Shown: positions 1 to 11,823 of the stretch, piece after piece
How the letters are laid out: each line of letters opens with the position of its first letter
Numbering within the stretch: the first letter of the stretch is position 1
Origin: Pratylenchus scribneri
Taxonomy: Eukaryota > Nematoda > Chromadorea > Rhabditida > Pratylenchidae
Direction of reading: 5' to 3'
NCBI GenBank assembly: GCA_030063045.1
Contig: JAQSEB010000020.1
Span: 2,976,001-3,040,000, forward strand
DNA: 64,000 nt
Notes under the pieces: generated by a model
What the model saw: the letters and a program-made list of their open reading frames with translations, nothing else
The model's database searches: none
Told to the model about the DNA's origin: nothing
Position numbers and translations under genes: made by a program

Positions 1-3000
1 TTCCTCCTTCCTTCGAACTTTGCTCATTTGCATTCTTTTGGTTTTGGGTTGGCCAATTCTCGCATTATTCTACATTTTAATGCCAAAATCGAGGATTGGA
101 GAAATTGTAATCAAAATAAAGATTGAGGGAATGAATTCTACCAAATTTTCAGATGCGTTCCCCCTTCATGAAATTCCTCTATTATAGGCAAATAAATTTA
201 AAATAATATTTCATAAATAATTTTAAAATATTTTTTAGCATTTCTTTTGGCTGTTTTCTCACTCTTTTGACAATGGTCAATTAAAATTATTCAAATAATA
301 TTAAATTTATCCGTTGCTCAATTTTAGGTAACATTCGAAGCATATCGAGAACAAACTGGCGAAGTGAAGGGAGGCGGTGAAACTAGGGTCTCAAAAGCCC
401 TAAATTATATCAATTTTAAATTTTTTTAATGAATAGGCCGCCGATCGAGGCCCACCTCCCACTTTGATTGAATGGCTTGTTTTTGTTTGGGTGATGGGAA
501 TGCTTTGGTCGGAAATGAAGCAACTTTGGCAGGAAGGATTCCATAAATATGTCCATCAGGTTGTGAAGGACAATTCATTTTTTAATTTTTTGTATTGAGG
601 AATAGGAGAACCATTTTTGCGCATTGACAAATTCTTTTAATCATAATTTTAGGATATAATAAAGTTTTATAAAGTTTTATGCCTTTACGCGCATTAGTTT
701 AATTTATTTCTGTAAGAGAATTATTGATCCAAATATAATTGGCCAGAAAGTTATGAAGCTGCTCAACTTAAGCTTATTTAGGTTATTTTTAGTTTCCACT
801 TTTTCTAATCAACACATCCCAAAATATACCAATTTTGCTAAACTTAATCACTTCAAAAATTGATTTAATGTGCAATATTCGGTACCAATGCCTCTCCCAA
901 TATTTACAAAAATATTTTGAATTGACCATTTCCATTTGTCCATTTTTCATAGTGGTGGAATTGGCTGGATTTTGCCATGCTTTGCCTCTACCTTTGCACA
1001 ATTGCAATTCGTGTCTCCGCCTACCTAATTTATGTCCAATGGAATGATGGACACCCAAAAATAACTCCGCGCCATGTTATTCGGACACATTGGGACGCAT
1101 ATGAGCCAATGTTGGTCAGCGAGGCACTTTTTGCCGTTGGCAATGTTTTCAGGCATTTATTATGGCCCAAATATTCCCCAAAACTTTGTTTATTTTGAAG
1201 TTTTGCCCGAATTTATTATCTTTTCCAAACAAATCCCTACCTTGGACCACTCCAAATTTCGCTGGGTTGTATGCTGGTGGATGTGGCCAAATTTTGCATA
1301 ATTTTTGTGCTCATCATCTCCTCATTTTCCATTGGATTGGCTCAACTTTATTGGTGTCCATTCCATCCATTAAATTAATGTAATATTCTCCCAAAAAAGG
1401 TATTATGATGCGAATACGCCAGTTTGTTTGGCACCGGATCAATGCAAAATGGCACCGAATGCATTCTCCTCAATTGCCAATTCCTATATGACATTGTTGT
1501 GGTCACTTTTCTCCATAACCAAAGTTGAGGACACCGATGTGCGTTTTTGGGAGGAAATTGAAAATATTGGCCATCCTTTTAAGGTGCTCGAAGCCCATCA
1601 TTTCACTGTTTGGGTTGGCCAAGGGTAAAATTAAATTAGCTTAATTTTTGAATTTAATTTTCCAATCAAAAAGGCTTTTCATCCTCTACCATATGGCCTC
1701 AATAATTGTCCTTTTGAATATGCTAATTGCCATGATGTCACATTCATTTGAACGAATTAATGTTTGTGAATTATTTTCAATCCAATTAATATCCCCCAAA
1801 TATAGGATCATGCCGATTTGGAATGGAAATTCCATCGGAGTAAAGTGAGTAAATTAAATTATTATTTAAATTTCAAATAATTTTTTGCAGCTTTGGATGG
1901 CCCATTTTGACGAAGGTGATCCGTTCGAATTTTAATTTTATGTAAATTTTTAGGCTCCACTCTTTCGCCCCCATTCAACATTATAATCACCCCAAAGGCA
2001 TGCATCAAAGCCGTCCGATCAATTGTGAATTAATTCCGTCCTTTCATAAATACTCATTTTGGCCATTAAAAGGTGAACACAATTTGTTGGTGTTTTGGCC
2101 GATATCAATATGATTCAAAAGATGGCAGCAATCGAGCAACAATTCGAGTTAATTCATTTTTGAATCCAAATTATTCATATTTACAAATTTAGCGACCCGG
2201 ATATAGTCGAAAATCGAGGGAATTGGAATGTGGGACTGGAGGGGAGCCAAGTCCGCCGAAAAAGCCAGTCACCTATACGGAAATTATTCAACGACTTGTC
2301 TCCAGATTCATTCATGAACAGGTCAAAAATTGGAATGGCACTATTGAAACATGTGGAATTTAATTAAATTGCAGAAGAAATCAATGAAATTAGACGGAGT
2401 GAATGAGGATGAATTGAAGGAAATTAAGCAGGACATTTCCTCATTACGATTTGAATTGCGCGATGATCGGAGGAAGGAAATTGTGCGGTCCTCCTCCCAT
2501 ATTGATGCGGTGAAACGGGAAATTATGCGAAGTAAATTAAATTGGCAAATATATTTAAATTGGATTATAAAGGTATGAGCACATCAACGAGGGCGGCAAT
2601 TGTGCCACCAAAAAGGCAACTTTCAGTGAAGGAAAGAAGTGGTGGTGGGGCAATGGCCGAAGTGGAATCAGCAGAGGATTCGGACGAAGAATCCAGGCAA
2701 ATTACTTTGGGGGGAAATAATTAATGGAATGGCAAAATTAATGGATACTTACAATTAGGATGAATTCATGAAATAATTATGAGTTTTTAGGAGTTTATTC
2801 ACTGGCACTGGGGCCACTCTTTCGCCCACTTTCTCCACATTGGGCCAACACTTTCTACCACCGGCTATCACTGTTGCCGGTGAATCTGGCAGTGGAAATG
2901 GAAATAATCATTTGGATGAACAATTCAAATATGCAATAAATCCAAGGAGAATGCCTGGCCTCGCATTCGACTTTTTCGTGGGCGGCGGCAGTGGCCCATT

Positions 3001-3502
3001 AGGAAGTCTTCAATATCGAAGTAGACCCGCGGGGCAACGCGATTCTGTTCGGTCAGTGGCACAATTTATTCATTTTATTCATTGATGAATTCCATTTTAA
3101 GCTCTGATTCGGGTACTGCCCGTAAGAAAGCATCCTTGTCCGCAAAAAAGTCGGCGCCCCTTTCAATGCTGGCTGCCCCATTATCGCCTGGTAAAATATT
3201 TAAAAGGAAAAAAAACATTTTTATGAATAAATTGAGGTGACCCATCATTGAGTGTTTCAATGGAAGCAATCCAACGTCTTCGTGAAAGTATAAATGAACA
3301 ATTGGACAAATTGGTTGAACAAATTGAATCACAAAAAGGGTCATTTGCTCTACACGGTGACCGAATTAGTTGGGCGGAGGATGAAGCAGAGGAAGAAGAA
3401 AAGGAGGCGGATACCACCACAAATAATGAGAGTCGACGTGTTTCGGCAAAAGGTTCGCCGTCGCGCGTTTCATTTGGTGGCACATCATCCATTGGAAAAT
3501 AA
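1..3502 (+). CDS. TRPC-type cation channel, 3' part (5' partial)
   Basis: This is the C-terminal half of a TRPC (classical TRP) calcium-permeable plasma-membrane channel, reached by splicing more than ten exons. Exon pieces in order read a TM segment ending in RIGEI (bases 2-110), WLVFVWVMGMLWSEMKQLW (460-530), WLDFAMLCLYLCTIAIR (about 962-1012), NPYLGPLQISLGCMLVD (1230-1280), the pore exon with YYDANTPVCLAPDQCKM (1401-1625), the last helix LFILYHMASIIVLLNMLIAM (about 1676-1735), and the TRP-domain stretch HADLEWKFHRSKLW. A proline-rich CIRB-like segment (PPPFNIIITPK, near 1963) and a coiled-coil tail (2380-2530) follow. The stop is at 3500-3502. One intron (188-238) uses a GC donor. The N-terminal ankyrin repeats lie upstream of the window. 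C. elegans TRP-1 and TRP-2 are the nearest family members; I cannot choose between them. Some junctions between 560 and 960 are unresolved. Confidence 0.9.
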
Positions 3503-3516
3503 AAAAAAACAAATTT

Positions 3517-4378
3517 GGTACTTATGGAGATTGGCCCCTACAAGAGAAAGGACTGATTGAAGGGAGAGAATTGATGGAAGGGAGCAATGTCACTTATATT
3601 GGGTTGATGGGAATGGAGTCAGCGAAGAAGGAATGAATTTCCTTGTGCGGTGAAGATTCCTAAAACGGTGCAAATTCTAATTTAAATTTTTGATTTAAAA
3701 TTAAAATAATTATGAATAGAAATAATAAAATATTTAAATGTAAAACTCTTTTAATTCACCATACTCGAATTTGAGGATCCATAATTCGGTAAGATAAACC
3801 AAATATATTTTTTTATTGCATTTTCTTAATTCCTTAAAAATTTACAAATCCGATCTAATTAATTCATAAATATCCACAAATTAAAAGAGTTAGACTCTAA
3901 CTTTCCTAATTTTTGAGGGTTTGAAAAATAATTCCCTATGGGCAATGAAAAGAGGTTACACGGCATATAAATATAAAATTATAATATTAAGAAAAAAACA
4001 TTAAAAAACTAAATATTTTTAAATAAATATATAAATCATTCAATGTTTGGGAACATAAAAATACAAAATGTTCAGTTTAGAGAACAAAAAGACAAAATCT
4101 TTAAAAAAAAATGTTTGGAAAAAATACTAGAATAACAATAACACAAAGTTTGGATGAAATAAAAACACTATTGTTTGGGATGAACTTTTATATTTAATTC
4201 TAATTAATTCACATTTGCAGTTTGCACCGTTTTAGGAATCTTCACCGCACAAGGAAATTCATTCCTTCTTCGCTGACTCCATTCCCATTAACCCAATATA
4301 AGTGACATTGCTCCCTTCCATCAATTCTCTCCCTTCAATCAGTCCTTTCTCTTGTAGGGGCCAATCTCCATAAGTACC
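3517..4378. repeat. 158-bp inverted repeat with 546-bp spacer
   Basis: The left arm (3517-3674) and right arm (4221-4378) are reverse complements over 158 bp with about one mismatch (near GGGTTGATGGG versus GGGTTAATGGG). The left arm begins 15 bp after the TRPC stop codon, so it falls in the expected 3' UTR. The spacer is AT-rich and shows no convincing ORF. The arms do not look like transposon ends, because they start and stop without a clear target-site duplication. Confidence 0.9.
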
Positions 4379-5017
4379 ACAAATTTTAATAATTCAACAC
4401 ATTTCAATACAATTAATTATTTTTATTCGATTATTTAATTTGTCATATTATTTATTTTCCTCTTCAATAAATTCATTTTAGCTTTATTTTTATTTCATCA
4501 ATGATCCCAAAAAAATACAATCAAATTTCACAACCAATTTTATATTTTTATTCCATAAAATTGCCACTGCTTTTTTCTCGCCCATCCACCACCACCATTG
4601 AAGGCCACAATAATTGCCCATGGCCGATTGGATTTTGGGTGTCCTCTGTTATTTTCACTTTTGTCCCCATTGGACCATTGAATGGATGAATGGGGAATGG
4701 ATAATAATTTTCAATTGGACGAACATTGTTGGAAATGTGGAGGAGAAAATTGGTTGGAATTGGCCCCAAATTATGTGGGGGAATTTGGTGGATTGGAACA
4801 TTCGGGCAGAATTGAATGAATGAACAAAAAAATGGAATTATTCCAAACAAATTACAATGGCCAATCCATCCTTTTCAATTGATAATTGGCCTTTGACTCA
4901 TTCATCGAAAAAACATTTGATCCACCAAATATTTTTGAATGTCTATATTCCCATAATAACATTTTACCATTTGAATAAAAAAAGACTGAATTTTTTATTT
5001 TTTAAATATTCCCAGGA
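4379..5017. other. Intergenic, no supported gene
   Basis: AT-rich intergenic DNA between the inverted repeat and the secreted-protein gene. Opposing ORFs of 60-100 codons near 4550-4850 overlap each other, have biased composition and match nothing I recognise. The 3' end (TTTAAATATTCCCAG just before 5016) looks like a splice or trans-splice acceptor for the next gene. Confidence 0.5.
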
Positions 5018-6186
5018 ATGAATTCATCTCCGAAAATGGTCGTTCCCCTCCTTTTGCTTGGCTATTCCATTTTAATGGCAAATTTAACCAATGGAATGGA
5101 TGGTTAATAATTAATTTACAAAACTTATTTATGTCATTTCAGCCTCAATTCCATCGATGGAGGAAGCAAATGAAACAATGAAACTGCCAGGGGAAAGGAA
5201 CAAACGAAATTTGCCATTGGAAGGAGAAATGTTGACATCTTCGGGCGAAGGAGGCAACGACGGTGGCACTTCAATGGAATCAAGCAGTCAACAGTGAGTT
5301 GGCCAAAAATTCAAATGAATAATTAATTATTGGCTGAAGGAATCGAGCAAAACGGGATGAGGACGATGACACGCCATTGCATGAAAATGAGGATTATGTG
5401 GTGGAAAATGATAAATCCGATGTTGGATTGGCCCAAACATTGATGAATGAAACAAACGGTGGAAGTGGGGAGAAGAATTTGACGGAATTGATGCATTCGG
5501 CAGAGGCGGTAGAAAAATAAATATTTCAAAAAACAAATTAATTTAATTTATTTAGCAAAATGAATCGGACGGTCATTCAGCCGAAATTCTTCATCATCAA
5601 AATTCCACTTCATCATCGGCGGAAGTGGCAAAAAGTGGGGAAGAAGGTGAACATGAACATCATTTGAATGATGAGGCCGAAGGTCACCATCATGAACATT
5701 CATCAATGTCCCAATTTGATTCATCTTCTACAATTTCCCCTTTGCCATCGGCCGAAATGGAGGGGAAAATACGCCAAAATCGGCAGGCAATTCAGCCAAT
5801 AAATAATCCAGAAAAGGAACCATTTGGAGGAGGAGGCGATGAAAGTGAGGAAAAATTAACATTTTGGCCATATTCTCATATTCAGATCCTTCGACGGGAC
5901 CTTCAATGGCCAATGATGGTGAAGGAGGAGGTGGGTCAATTGAGAAGAAGAATGCCAACAAATTATGTTATTAATTAATTTACTTCAATTTGAATTTATT
6001 TCCAGCAGGCAATGAGGCCGAAACAACACACGAATTGCGCCCAGTCCGGGCCATTGGACTTGGCCATCGGGCACGAAGCCAATCAGTGCAGAAAAGCCAA
6101 CAACAGGCAATCAAAAATTAATAAATTAAAATTAATTTTTGTTTTTTTAGGCTGGGCGAGGGCCAAAAAGTGACGGAACGGATTAA
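5018..6186 (+). CDS. Secreted His/Glu/Ser-rich protein, unknown
   Basis: I do not recognise this protein. The ATG at 5018 lies two bases after an acceptor-like CCCAG and opens a classical signal peptide (MVVPLLLLGYSILMANLTNG). After the first intron the mature part is low-complexity and acidic: a Glu/Ser/Gly-rich stretch, KRDEDDD, then a segment with several His clusters (HHQN, HEHH, HHHEHSS; about 5600-5710), a Gly/Asp part, and a basic Arg/Ser/Gln tail ending GRGPKSDGTD. Six exons join in frame; the last intron (6107-6150) has a GC donor after CAACAG. The product is roughly 250-300 residues with no cysteine framework, so it is probably disordered. The His clusters could bind metal, but that is speculation. 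Secretion is well supported, function is not. Confidence 0.65.
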
Positions 6187-6605
6187 TTTACTATTAAATT
6201 TTGATGAATGAAATCCAATCAATCAATTTATTTTTCATTAAATAATTAATAATTAAATGCATTTTAAATAAAATTAATATTTGATTATATGAAAGACTGT
6301 TTAGAAAGGCATTGATAAAAACTGAAGATATTTAAGCGGTTTGATTTAACGTGAGTAAAATTAATTAATTTGGTTGAAATCTGAAACGAAAAGCAAATTT
6401 TTAGGAGGGTATTAAAAATGTTTTACGATTTTAATTTTTAAAGTTTGATTTGGGAAGAATTAAATTGCCTAATTGGTAAGGGAAATTATGAGAATTAGAA
6501 AAAGCAAAATTACATCTAAATCTATTGGCACTAACTAAAATAATATAATAAATTAATGTGAAAATGATATTCAATCGCAATTCCAAATTTGTGACAATTT
6601 TCCGT
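6187..6605. other. Intergenic between convergent genes
   Basis: AT-rich DNA between the stop codons of two convergent genes. No ORF in it looks coding and no RNA gene or repeat was seen. Polyadenylation-type AATAAA-like runs occur near 6266-6275, but I cannot assign a cleavage site. Confidence 0.5.
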
Positions 6606-9600
6606 TTAGCCTCGTTTTTCTGGCACCAATGTTTTGTAGAGTTTTTCGGGTTCACCCAACACCAGCCTATCGCACAATTCTTTGCCCTTAAATAACATTA
6701 AAAATGACACTTTGGTTTTGAATTTGGGAGATTGCCTGAATGAAGCAATGATCCTGATTGGACACTTCATATTTCCAACCGCCAAAACGACCTCGACTAT
6801 AAATTTGATTGTCCTCCAATGCTTCATGGGCACGGGCCAATTCCGCATCTCTCTAAATATAATAAAATGGAATTTTCAAATTAATTTTTAATATGAAAAT
6901 TAATTTGTCATGTTTGATTATGATTAAGAAAATTGAATTAAATTGTAAAAATAAAGGACACTAATATGTGGATAAAAAAAAGTAGAATACCTATGAAGGT
7001 TTTAAATTATTCTATTATTTATTTTTACTTCCTCAATTTCAACTATTTTTCAGTGGAGTATGGTCCCATTCTTCCTATCAACGTCAATTATGCCTAAAGA
7101 TATTTCCTATTTTTCCTACCGTACCCACTTTTTTGCAACACACTTTTTACCCAATCAATCAAATATTGCCTCAAGCCCCCCCCTTTTTAAACCAATCGTT
7201 TCCATCTAAAATGTTCCTTTTGCTTCTGTTATCACATTTTTCGGCACAACAGATAAATAATAATTTAAAAGTTTCTTTCCCGCAAATCCCAATCCCGTTA
7301 TTTTTTGGGCCACTGGGGGGCTTGGTCCTTGGCGAAGGCCCGGGGCGAGAGCCTAGGCCACTCTCGCCCCAAACAATTTTAGTCCAAATTAAGGATAATT
7401 CTTCCATAATTAACAATTTGAATATTTTTTTTATTTTGCCTGAATTGTCGGAATTGGATATCCGTATGGCAATGTAATTGAATAAATTGACACAATTTGT
7501 TCACGTTTTATGATGGATTTGAGGATGAGGCCATCGATGGCACGGTCCCGGATTTCCTTTTCCGAAAGCTTCAAAACAAAATAAATTAAAAATATTAATT
7601 TTTATTTTTGTCACTGGATCATCGGATTGTCTGGCACATTCGCACATCACTGACCAATATTTGTTGCTGTCCGGGGTCACTTCCCCATAACTAAATATAT
7701 TTATACTAAAATTGAATGAAATGGAATTGACCGTGAGAAGAATGTGACTCGATAGAAGGGCACATCGGGGTCAGGGAAATAAAGCCATGTGAAATCCTAT
7801 TCATTTTACAATAAATTTTAGTCATTTTTTATTGTTGGACCTTGCAAAATTCGGTGAATGGCAATTCCAAGCCGACTCCAACAATTATGACCTTTAAAAT
7901 GAGCATAATTAGGCGCAATTATTTAAATTACCTTATTATGTTCAAGGCGGAGTGGCGCACAAATTTGTGTATTTTCGACGAATTGATCAATTGGACTTGA
8001 ATTGATCAATGCATCATAGGTCAACATTTTTGCCTCCTCCTCATCATCGATTCCATTTTCCACGTAAAATAGTCGTTTTTTGGTGTGATCAATTCGAGTG
8101 ACCTTTTGAATATGAAAATATGCAAAATATTCATTTTTGGCCAACTTTTGAATTGAATTTGAACCAACGGGAAGGCAACATTCCGGCCATTTGTTCCCAA
8201 ACTGCACCGGTGCCCCCATATTTTGGAAACTTGGCAAAGGAAATATATTTAAATTATTTAAATTAATTAAAATGGCACATTGAAACGAGCATTTGGGCCC
8301 CATCCAAAGTCAGCTTTCTTAATAAATTAATTAAATTCACAATCTTCGAATAAATAATATTTCCACTTTTAATTCCTCTTGGCTCATTTGGCAAAGTTCT
8401 TCCAATTTTTCTTGCGGCAATTTGGCCACTCGAGTGCCAACCCAATTTGATGACCTACAATAAAATAATTGCCATTCTCGTCTGCTTTATTTATTTTTCT
8501 TTAATTAACATTTTTCTTCTAAAGTTCAAAAATAAATCCAATTAAACCAATCCATCATAATCATAACCAATTTAATATTTCCCTCCATTTTATTTTGCTT
8601 TAGGCATATTTCCAGGCATGACCACGGCTACAATTTTTCTATAGCCGTAGCCGTTTTAGCCGTGGCTATTTCATAGCCGTAGCCGCCCGTAGCCGCCTAT
8701 TTTTTGAAATTTTATAGCCGTAGCCGCCCGCGGCTAGCCGCGGTTAGCCGTATTTTAGAAAAAAATTTTTTGGTCAAAAAATTTTTTAAAAAATAGTCTA
8801 GAAAAGAAAAAATAGGCAAAAAATTATCCCGCTGGGAAAAATTTGCAAATTATTTACCAAAAATTTTAAAATAATGGCAAAAATTTGTTAATTAAAATAA
8901 TAATAAATATTGATGGAGGGAATTTTATGAAAAAATCTCCAAAAAATAGAAAATTTGTGGATGGCGGCTATCCCACGGCTAACCGCGGCTATGAATTTAT
9001 AGCCGTTAGCCGCCCTTTAGCCGTCAAATTTTCAAAATTTGTAGCCGTTAGCCGCCCGTAGCCGCGGCTAGCCGCGGCTAACCGCGGCTTAGCCGTAGCC
9101 GTGGTCATGCCTGCATATTTCAATCCATTTTATTTAGCAATTGTTTTTTTGCCCTTTTATTGTTGCACTTAATTCGGTCATCTATTGGAATTGGAACACA
9201 TTTCCCCGGATACTTCACCAACAAAAGTTCGTCTGCACTTTTCGGAGTGCAAATGAACTTTAAAAGGGGAAAAATGGAAGGAAGGAGGAAATGATGGATT
9301 TGTTTTTGGTTGGCTTTTATGCCTCATAAAAATAACAAAAATGAATGCCATTTTATGTTTTCTGTGGGATTTAAGGCTTAAAATGGGCACACAAAATAAC
9401 AAAATTTAATATAAAATATACAATCCCAAACATAAGTAAAAGAATTGGATTTTATAGTCATTTTTGATGCACAAACTTCCTCCCTTTCAATTTATTATAT
9501 TCTCTGTTTTATGTTTCCCTTTTGACCCATCCAATTATTATTATTAGTTTTTACCAACATTTTTGCTGTGTCCACCGTCCAAACTTTCATTGTGTACGGT

Positions 9601-10285
9601 TTAAAGAATATTTTGAGAATTTTTGGTCCAAAATGGTGCAAAATCCATTCCTCAAAATCTGCTGGCGCTGAAGAAGGCTTTTCCTTCTGAATTATATTTA
9701 AATACATATTAATTTTATTTTAATGAATTTGCCTGTTCATATCGATCCTTCAATTCCTGCAAACATTGTCGTTTAATTTCATCCGGGAATAGGGGAACAG
9801 CGAATTGGGCTGGATATGGCACCAAATTGATGCCTAATAAATTAAAATAATTAAAAACATTTAAGTTAATTAATCACCCTTTTCCCCATATAAATAATTG
9901 AGGTCCACCATACAATTTCTCTCCAAACCATTCCATTCTTTCACGGCGTCTCTTGTTGCTATAATAATTAAATAAATATGCTTAATAATAATAAAATTAT
10001 AATCTAACCCTTTTCATAATATGGGAAATTGTGCGAAAATGTGATATGCCCTCCCATATCCCAGAGGAAACCATTCTCATCTTGCACCTAAAATTAATTT
10101 CATTTTAATTCAAATTAATTAATTTTTCCAATCACCGTTCCCGACAATCCTCCAGCCAATGGTTGTTGCTCCAAAACCAACAATTCCACCTCATCTGCCC
10201 CCTCAATTCCTTCATTTTTCAATTCATTGAGGCGATATGCAAATCCAAGGGTGGTTGGCGCACATCCAATGGCCAATATTTTCAT
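6606..10285 (-). CDS. glf-1: UDP-galactopyranose mutase (GLF-1 type)
   Basis: This flavoenzyme interconverts UDP-galactopyranose and UDP-galactofuranose, the donor for galactofuranose-containing glycans of the worm surface. The ATG (10285) opens [20 protein letters not shown], a Rossmann FAD-binding start, and later exons give [124 protein letters not shown] and [18 protein letters not shown], all in family order. Two 3' introns (6853-7439 and 6687-6735) use GC donors. The 1.1-kb intron 8455-9554 carries a hAT-like MITE; a simple GT-AG join across it leaves a one-base phase conflict, so a microexon or odd junction may be missing. Intron 6853-7439 carries a dispersed repeat. Identity is very secure; intactness is slightly less so. 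Confidence 0.92.
7095..7390 (+). repeat. Dispersed ~300-bp repeat, copy 1
   Basis: Pyrimidine-rich 5' part (CCTACCGTACCCAC, ATCAAATATTGCC) followed by a G/C-rich 3' end with GGGCCACTGGGGG, GGCGAAGGCCCGGGG and a perfect hairpin GGGGCGAGAG / CTCTCGCCCC. It lies inside the GC-donor intron 6853-7439 of the mutase gene, antisense to it. Related copies are at about 13770, 17155 and 28073. Confidence 0.8.
8605..9121. mobile_element. Non-autonomous hAT-like MITE with 8-bp TSD
   Basis: The element proper is 8613-9113 (501 bp). Its ends are perfect 19-bp inverted repeats, CAGGCATGACCACGGCTAC and its complement, flanked by an exact 8-bp direct repeat CATATTTC (8605-8612 and 9114-9121). An 8-bp duplication with CA-starting ends is the hallmark of the hAT superfamily. 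Subterminal regions hold many copies of GCCGTAGCC/GCCGCGGCTA in both orientations, and the core is AT-rich with no transposase ORF. It sits in an intron of the UDP-galactopyranose mutase gene. Confidence 0.9.
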
Positions 10286-10854
10286 TTTTTTCACGAAATA
10301 ATTATTAAATTAAGAATTATTTTTTTGTTTGGAAAAATGAATGAAAGGATGAATGAGGGTGGCAGCCTGCGGGGAATGGATGAATGGCATTTTTGCACCA
10401 AAATCGGGAAAAGATAAATATCATCGCATCAATTCAATCGAATGGATAGATGGACTGGATGAAAAGATAAACCAATCCAAAATCCAGTTGGGGGATCAAG
10501 ATCAAGGATGGGAGATTTATTCTCGCATCCGGGTCAACCAATCCTTCCATCCACTATTAATATTATTTATTAATAGCCCAGAACCAATTATAATTAATTA
10601 ATTCATTCAACATTTTCGTCTGCTGCTTTGATCCTTGTCAAATTACAATCAGGAAAATGTTTTTGTACTTTTTGAAGAATGGAATGATGTGAAAATTGAT
10701 TGGAAAATATAATAGCATTTGGCTACATTTTAAAATTTTAATATGCAAATTTATTTTATGGAAAATTAATTGGAAATAATATTTTTAAAAGGTTAATATG
10801 GCTGTATTTCTGTTTTCTAGTGGATAATAAATGCTAAAATAATATAGAGATAGG
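10286..10854. other. Intergenic upstream of mutase gene
   Basis: Upstream region of the mutase gene on the minus strand. The short ORFs here (for example 10163-10417) are shadows or random; I see no RNA gene or recognisable promoter motif. Confidence 0.45.
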
Positions 10855-11755
10855 AAAAGGTATTGGTTTGATTTAATACGAGAAGGCGTACGGTATTCTG
10901 AAAATGTGTTTTCTTTTGTTCCGAAATGAAATAAAAACTAAATGGAAAAGGGGCAAATTAATTCATTCCGGAATGAAACACAAATCTTTCCGGAAAAATT
11001 GCAAATTAATTCTTTCCGGAATGAAACACAAATTTAACCGGAAAACACATCTTTACGGAATGAAACACAAATCTAACTGGAAAACACATCTATCCGGAAT
11101 GAAATTAAAATCTAACCGGAAAACACATCTTTCCGGAATGAAACACAAATCTAACCGGAAAACACATCTTTACGGAATGAAACACAAATCTAACCGGAAA
11201 ACACATCTTTCCGGAATGAAATACAAATCTAACCGGAAAACACATCTTTCCGGAATGAAACACAAATCTAACCGGAAAACACATCTTTGCGGAATGAAAC
11301 ACAAATCTAACCGGAAAACACATCTTTCCGGAATGAAACACAAATCTAACCGGAAAACACATCTTTCCTGAATGAAACACAAATCTAACCGTAAAACACA
11401 TCTTTCCGGAATGAAACACAAATCTAACCGGAAAACACATCTTTCCGGAATGAAACATAAATCTAACCGGAAAACACATCTTTCCGGAATGAAACACAAA
11501 TCTAACCGGAAAACACATCTTTCCTGAATGAAACACAAATCTAACCGGAAAACACATCTTTCCGGAATGAAACACAAATCTAACCGGAAAACACATCATT
11601 CCAGAATGAAACACAAATCTAACCGGAAAACACATCTTTCCGGAATGAAACACAAATCTAACCGGAAAACACATCTTTCCGGAATGAAACACAATTGTTT
11701 TCAGAATACCATCACATGCTTTTTTCATTAAATCAAATCAACTCTTTTCTTTTAT
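10855..11755. repeat. 39-bp satellite array 1 with inverted flanks
   Basis: About 17-18 units of a 39-bp repeat (core about 10965-11695). Each unit contains CCGGAAA-ACACATC-TTTCCGG, a perfect 7-bp-arm hairpin, plus AATGAAACACAAATCTAA. Because 39 is a multiple of 3 the array yields long open frames on both strands, but these are artefacts. The left flank (TTGGTTTGATTTAAT then GGTATTCTGAAAA, 10872-10903) reappears inverted on the right (TTTTCAGAATACC then ATTAAATCAAATCAA, 11697-11745), so the array appears to be the inside of an inverted repeat-bounded element. Confidence 0.9.
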
Positions 11756-11823
11756 CATCTAGACACAATATTTTTGGGAAACAAACCATTTTTCATTTTA
11801 GAATTGAAATAATGACAATTAAT

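Noticed and set aside
4548..4850. 100-codon minus ORF downstream of the inverted repeat
   Set aside because: Overlaps an equally open plus frame, biased composition, no splice or family support.
8300..8360. 27-nt intron in glf-1 before the GWGPNARF exon
   Set aside because: A 46-nt GT-AG alternative keeps frame and gives a better family match.
10904..11731. Long ORFs on both strands over the 39-bp array (repetitive GMKHKSNRKTHLS-type and FHSGKMCFPVRFV-type peptides)
   Set aside because: 39 is a multiple of 3, so any stop-free unit gives long frames on several strands; single-base variants and 38-bp units break them without compensation.
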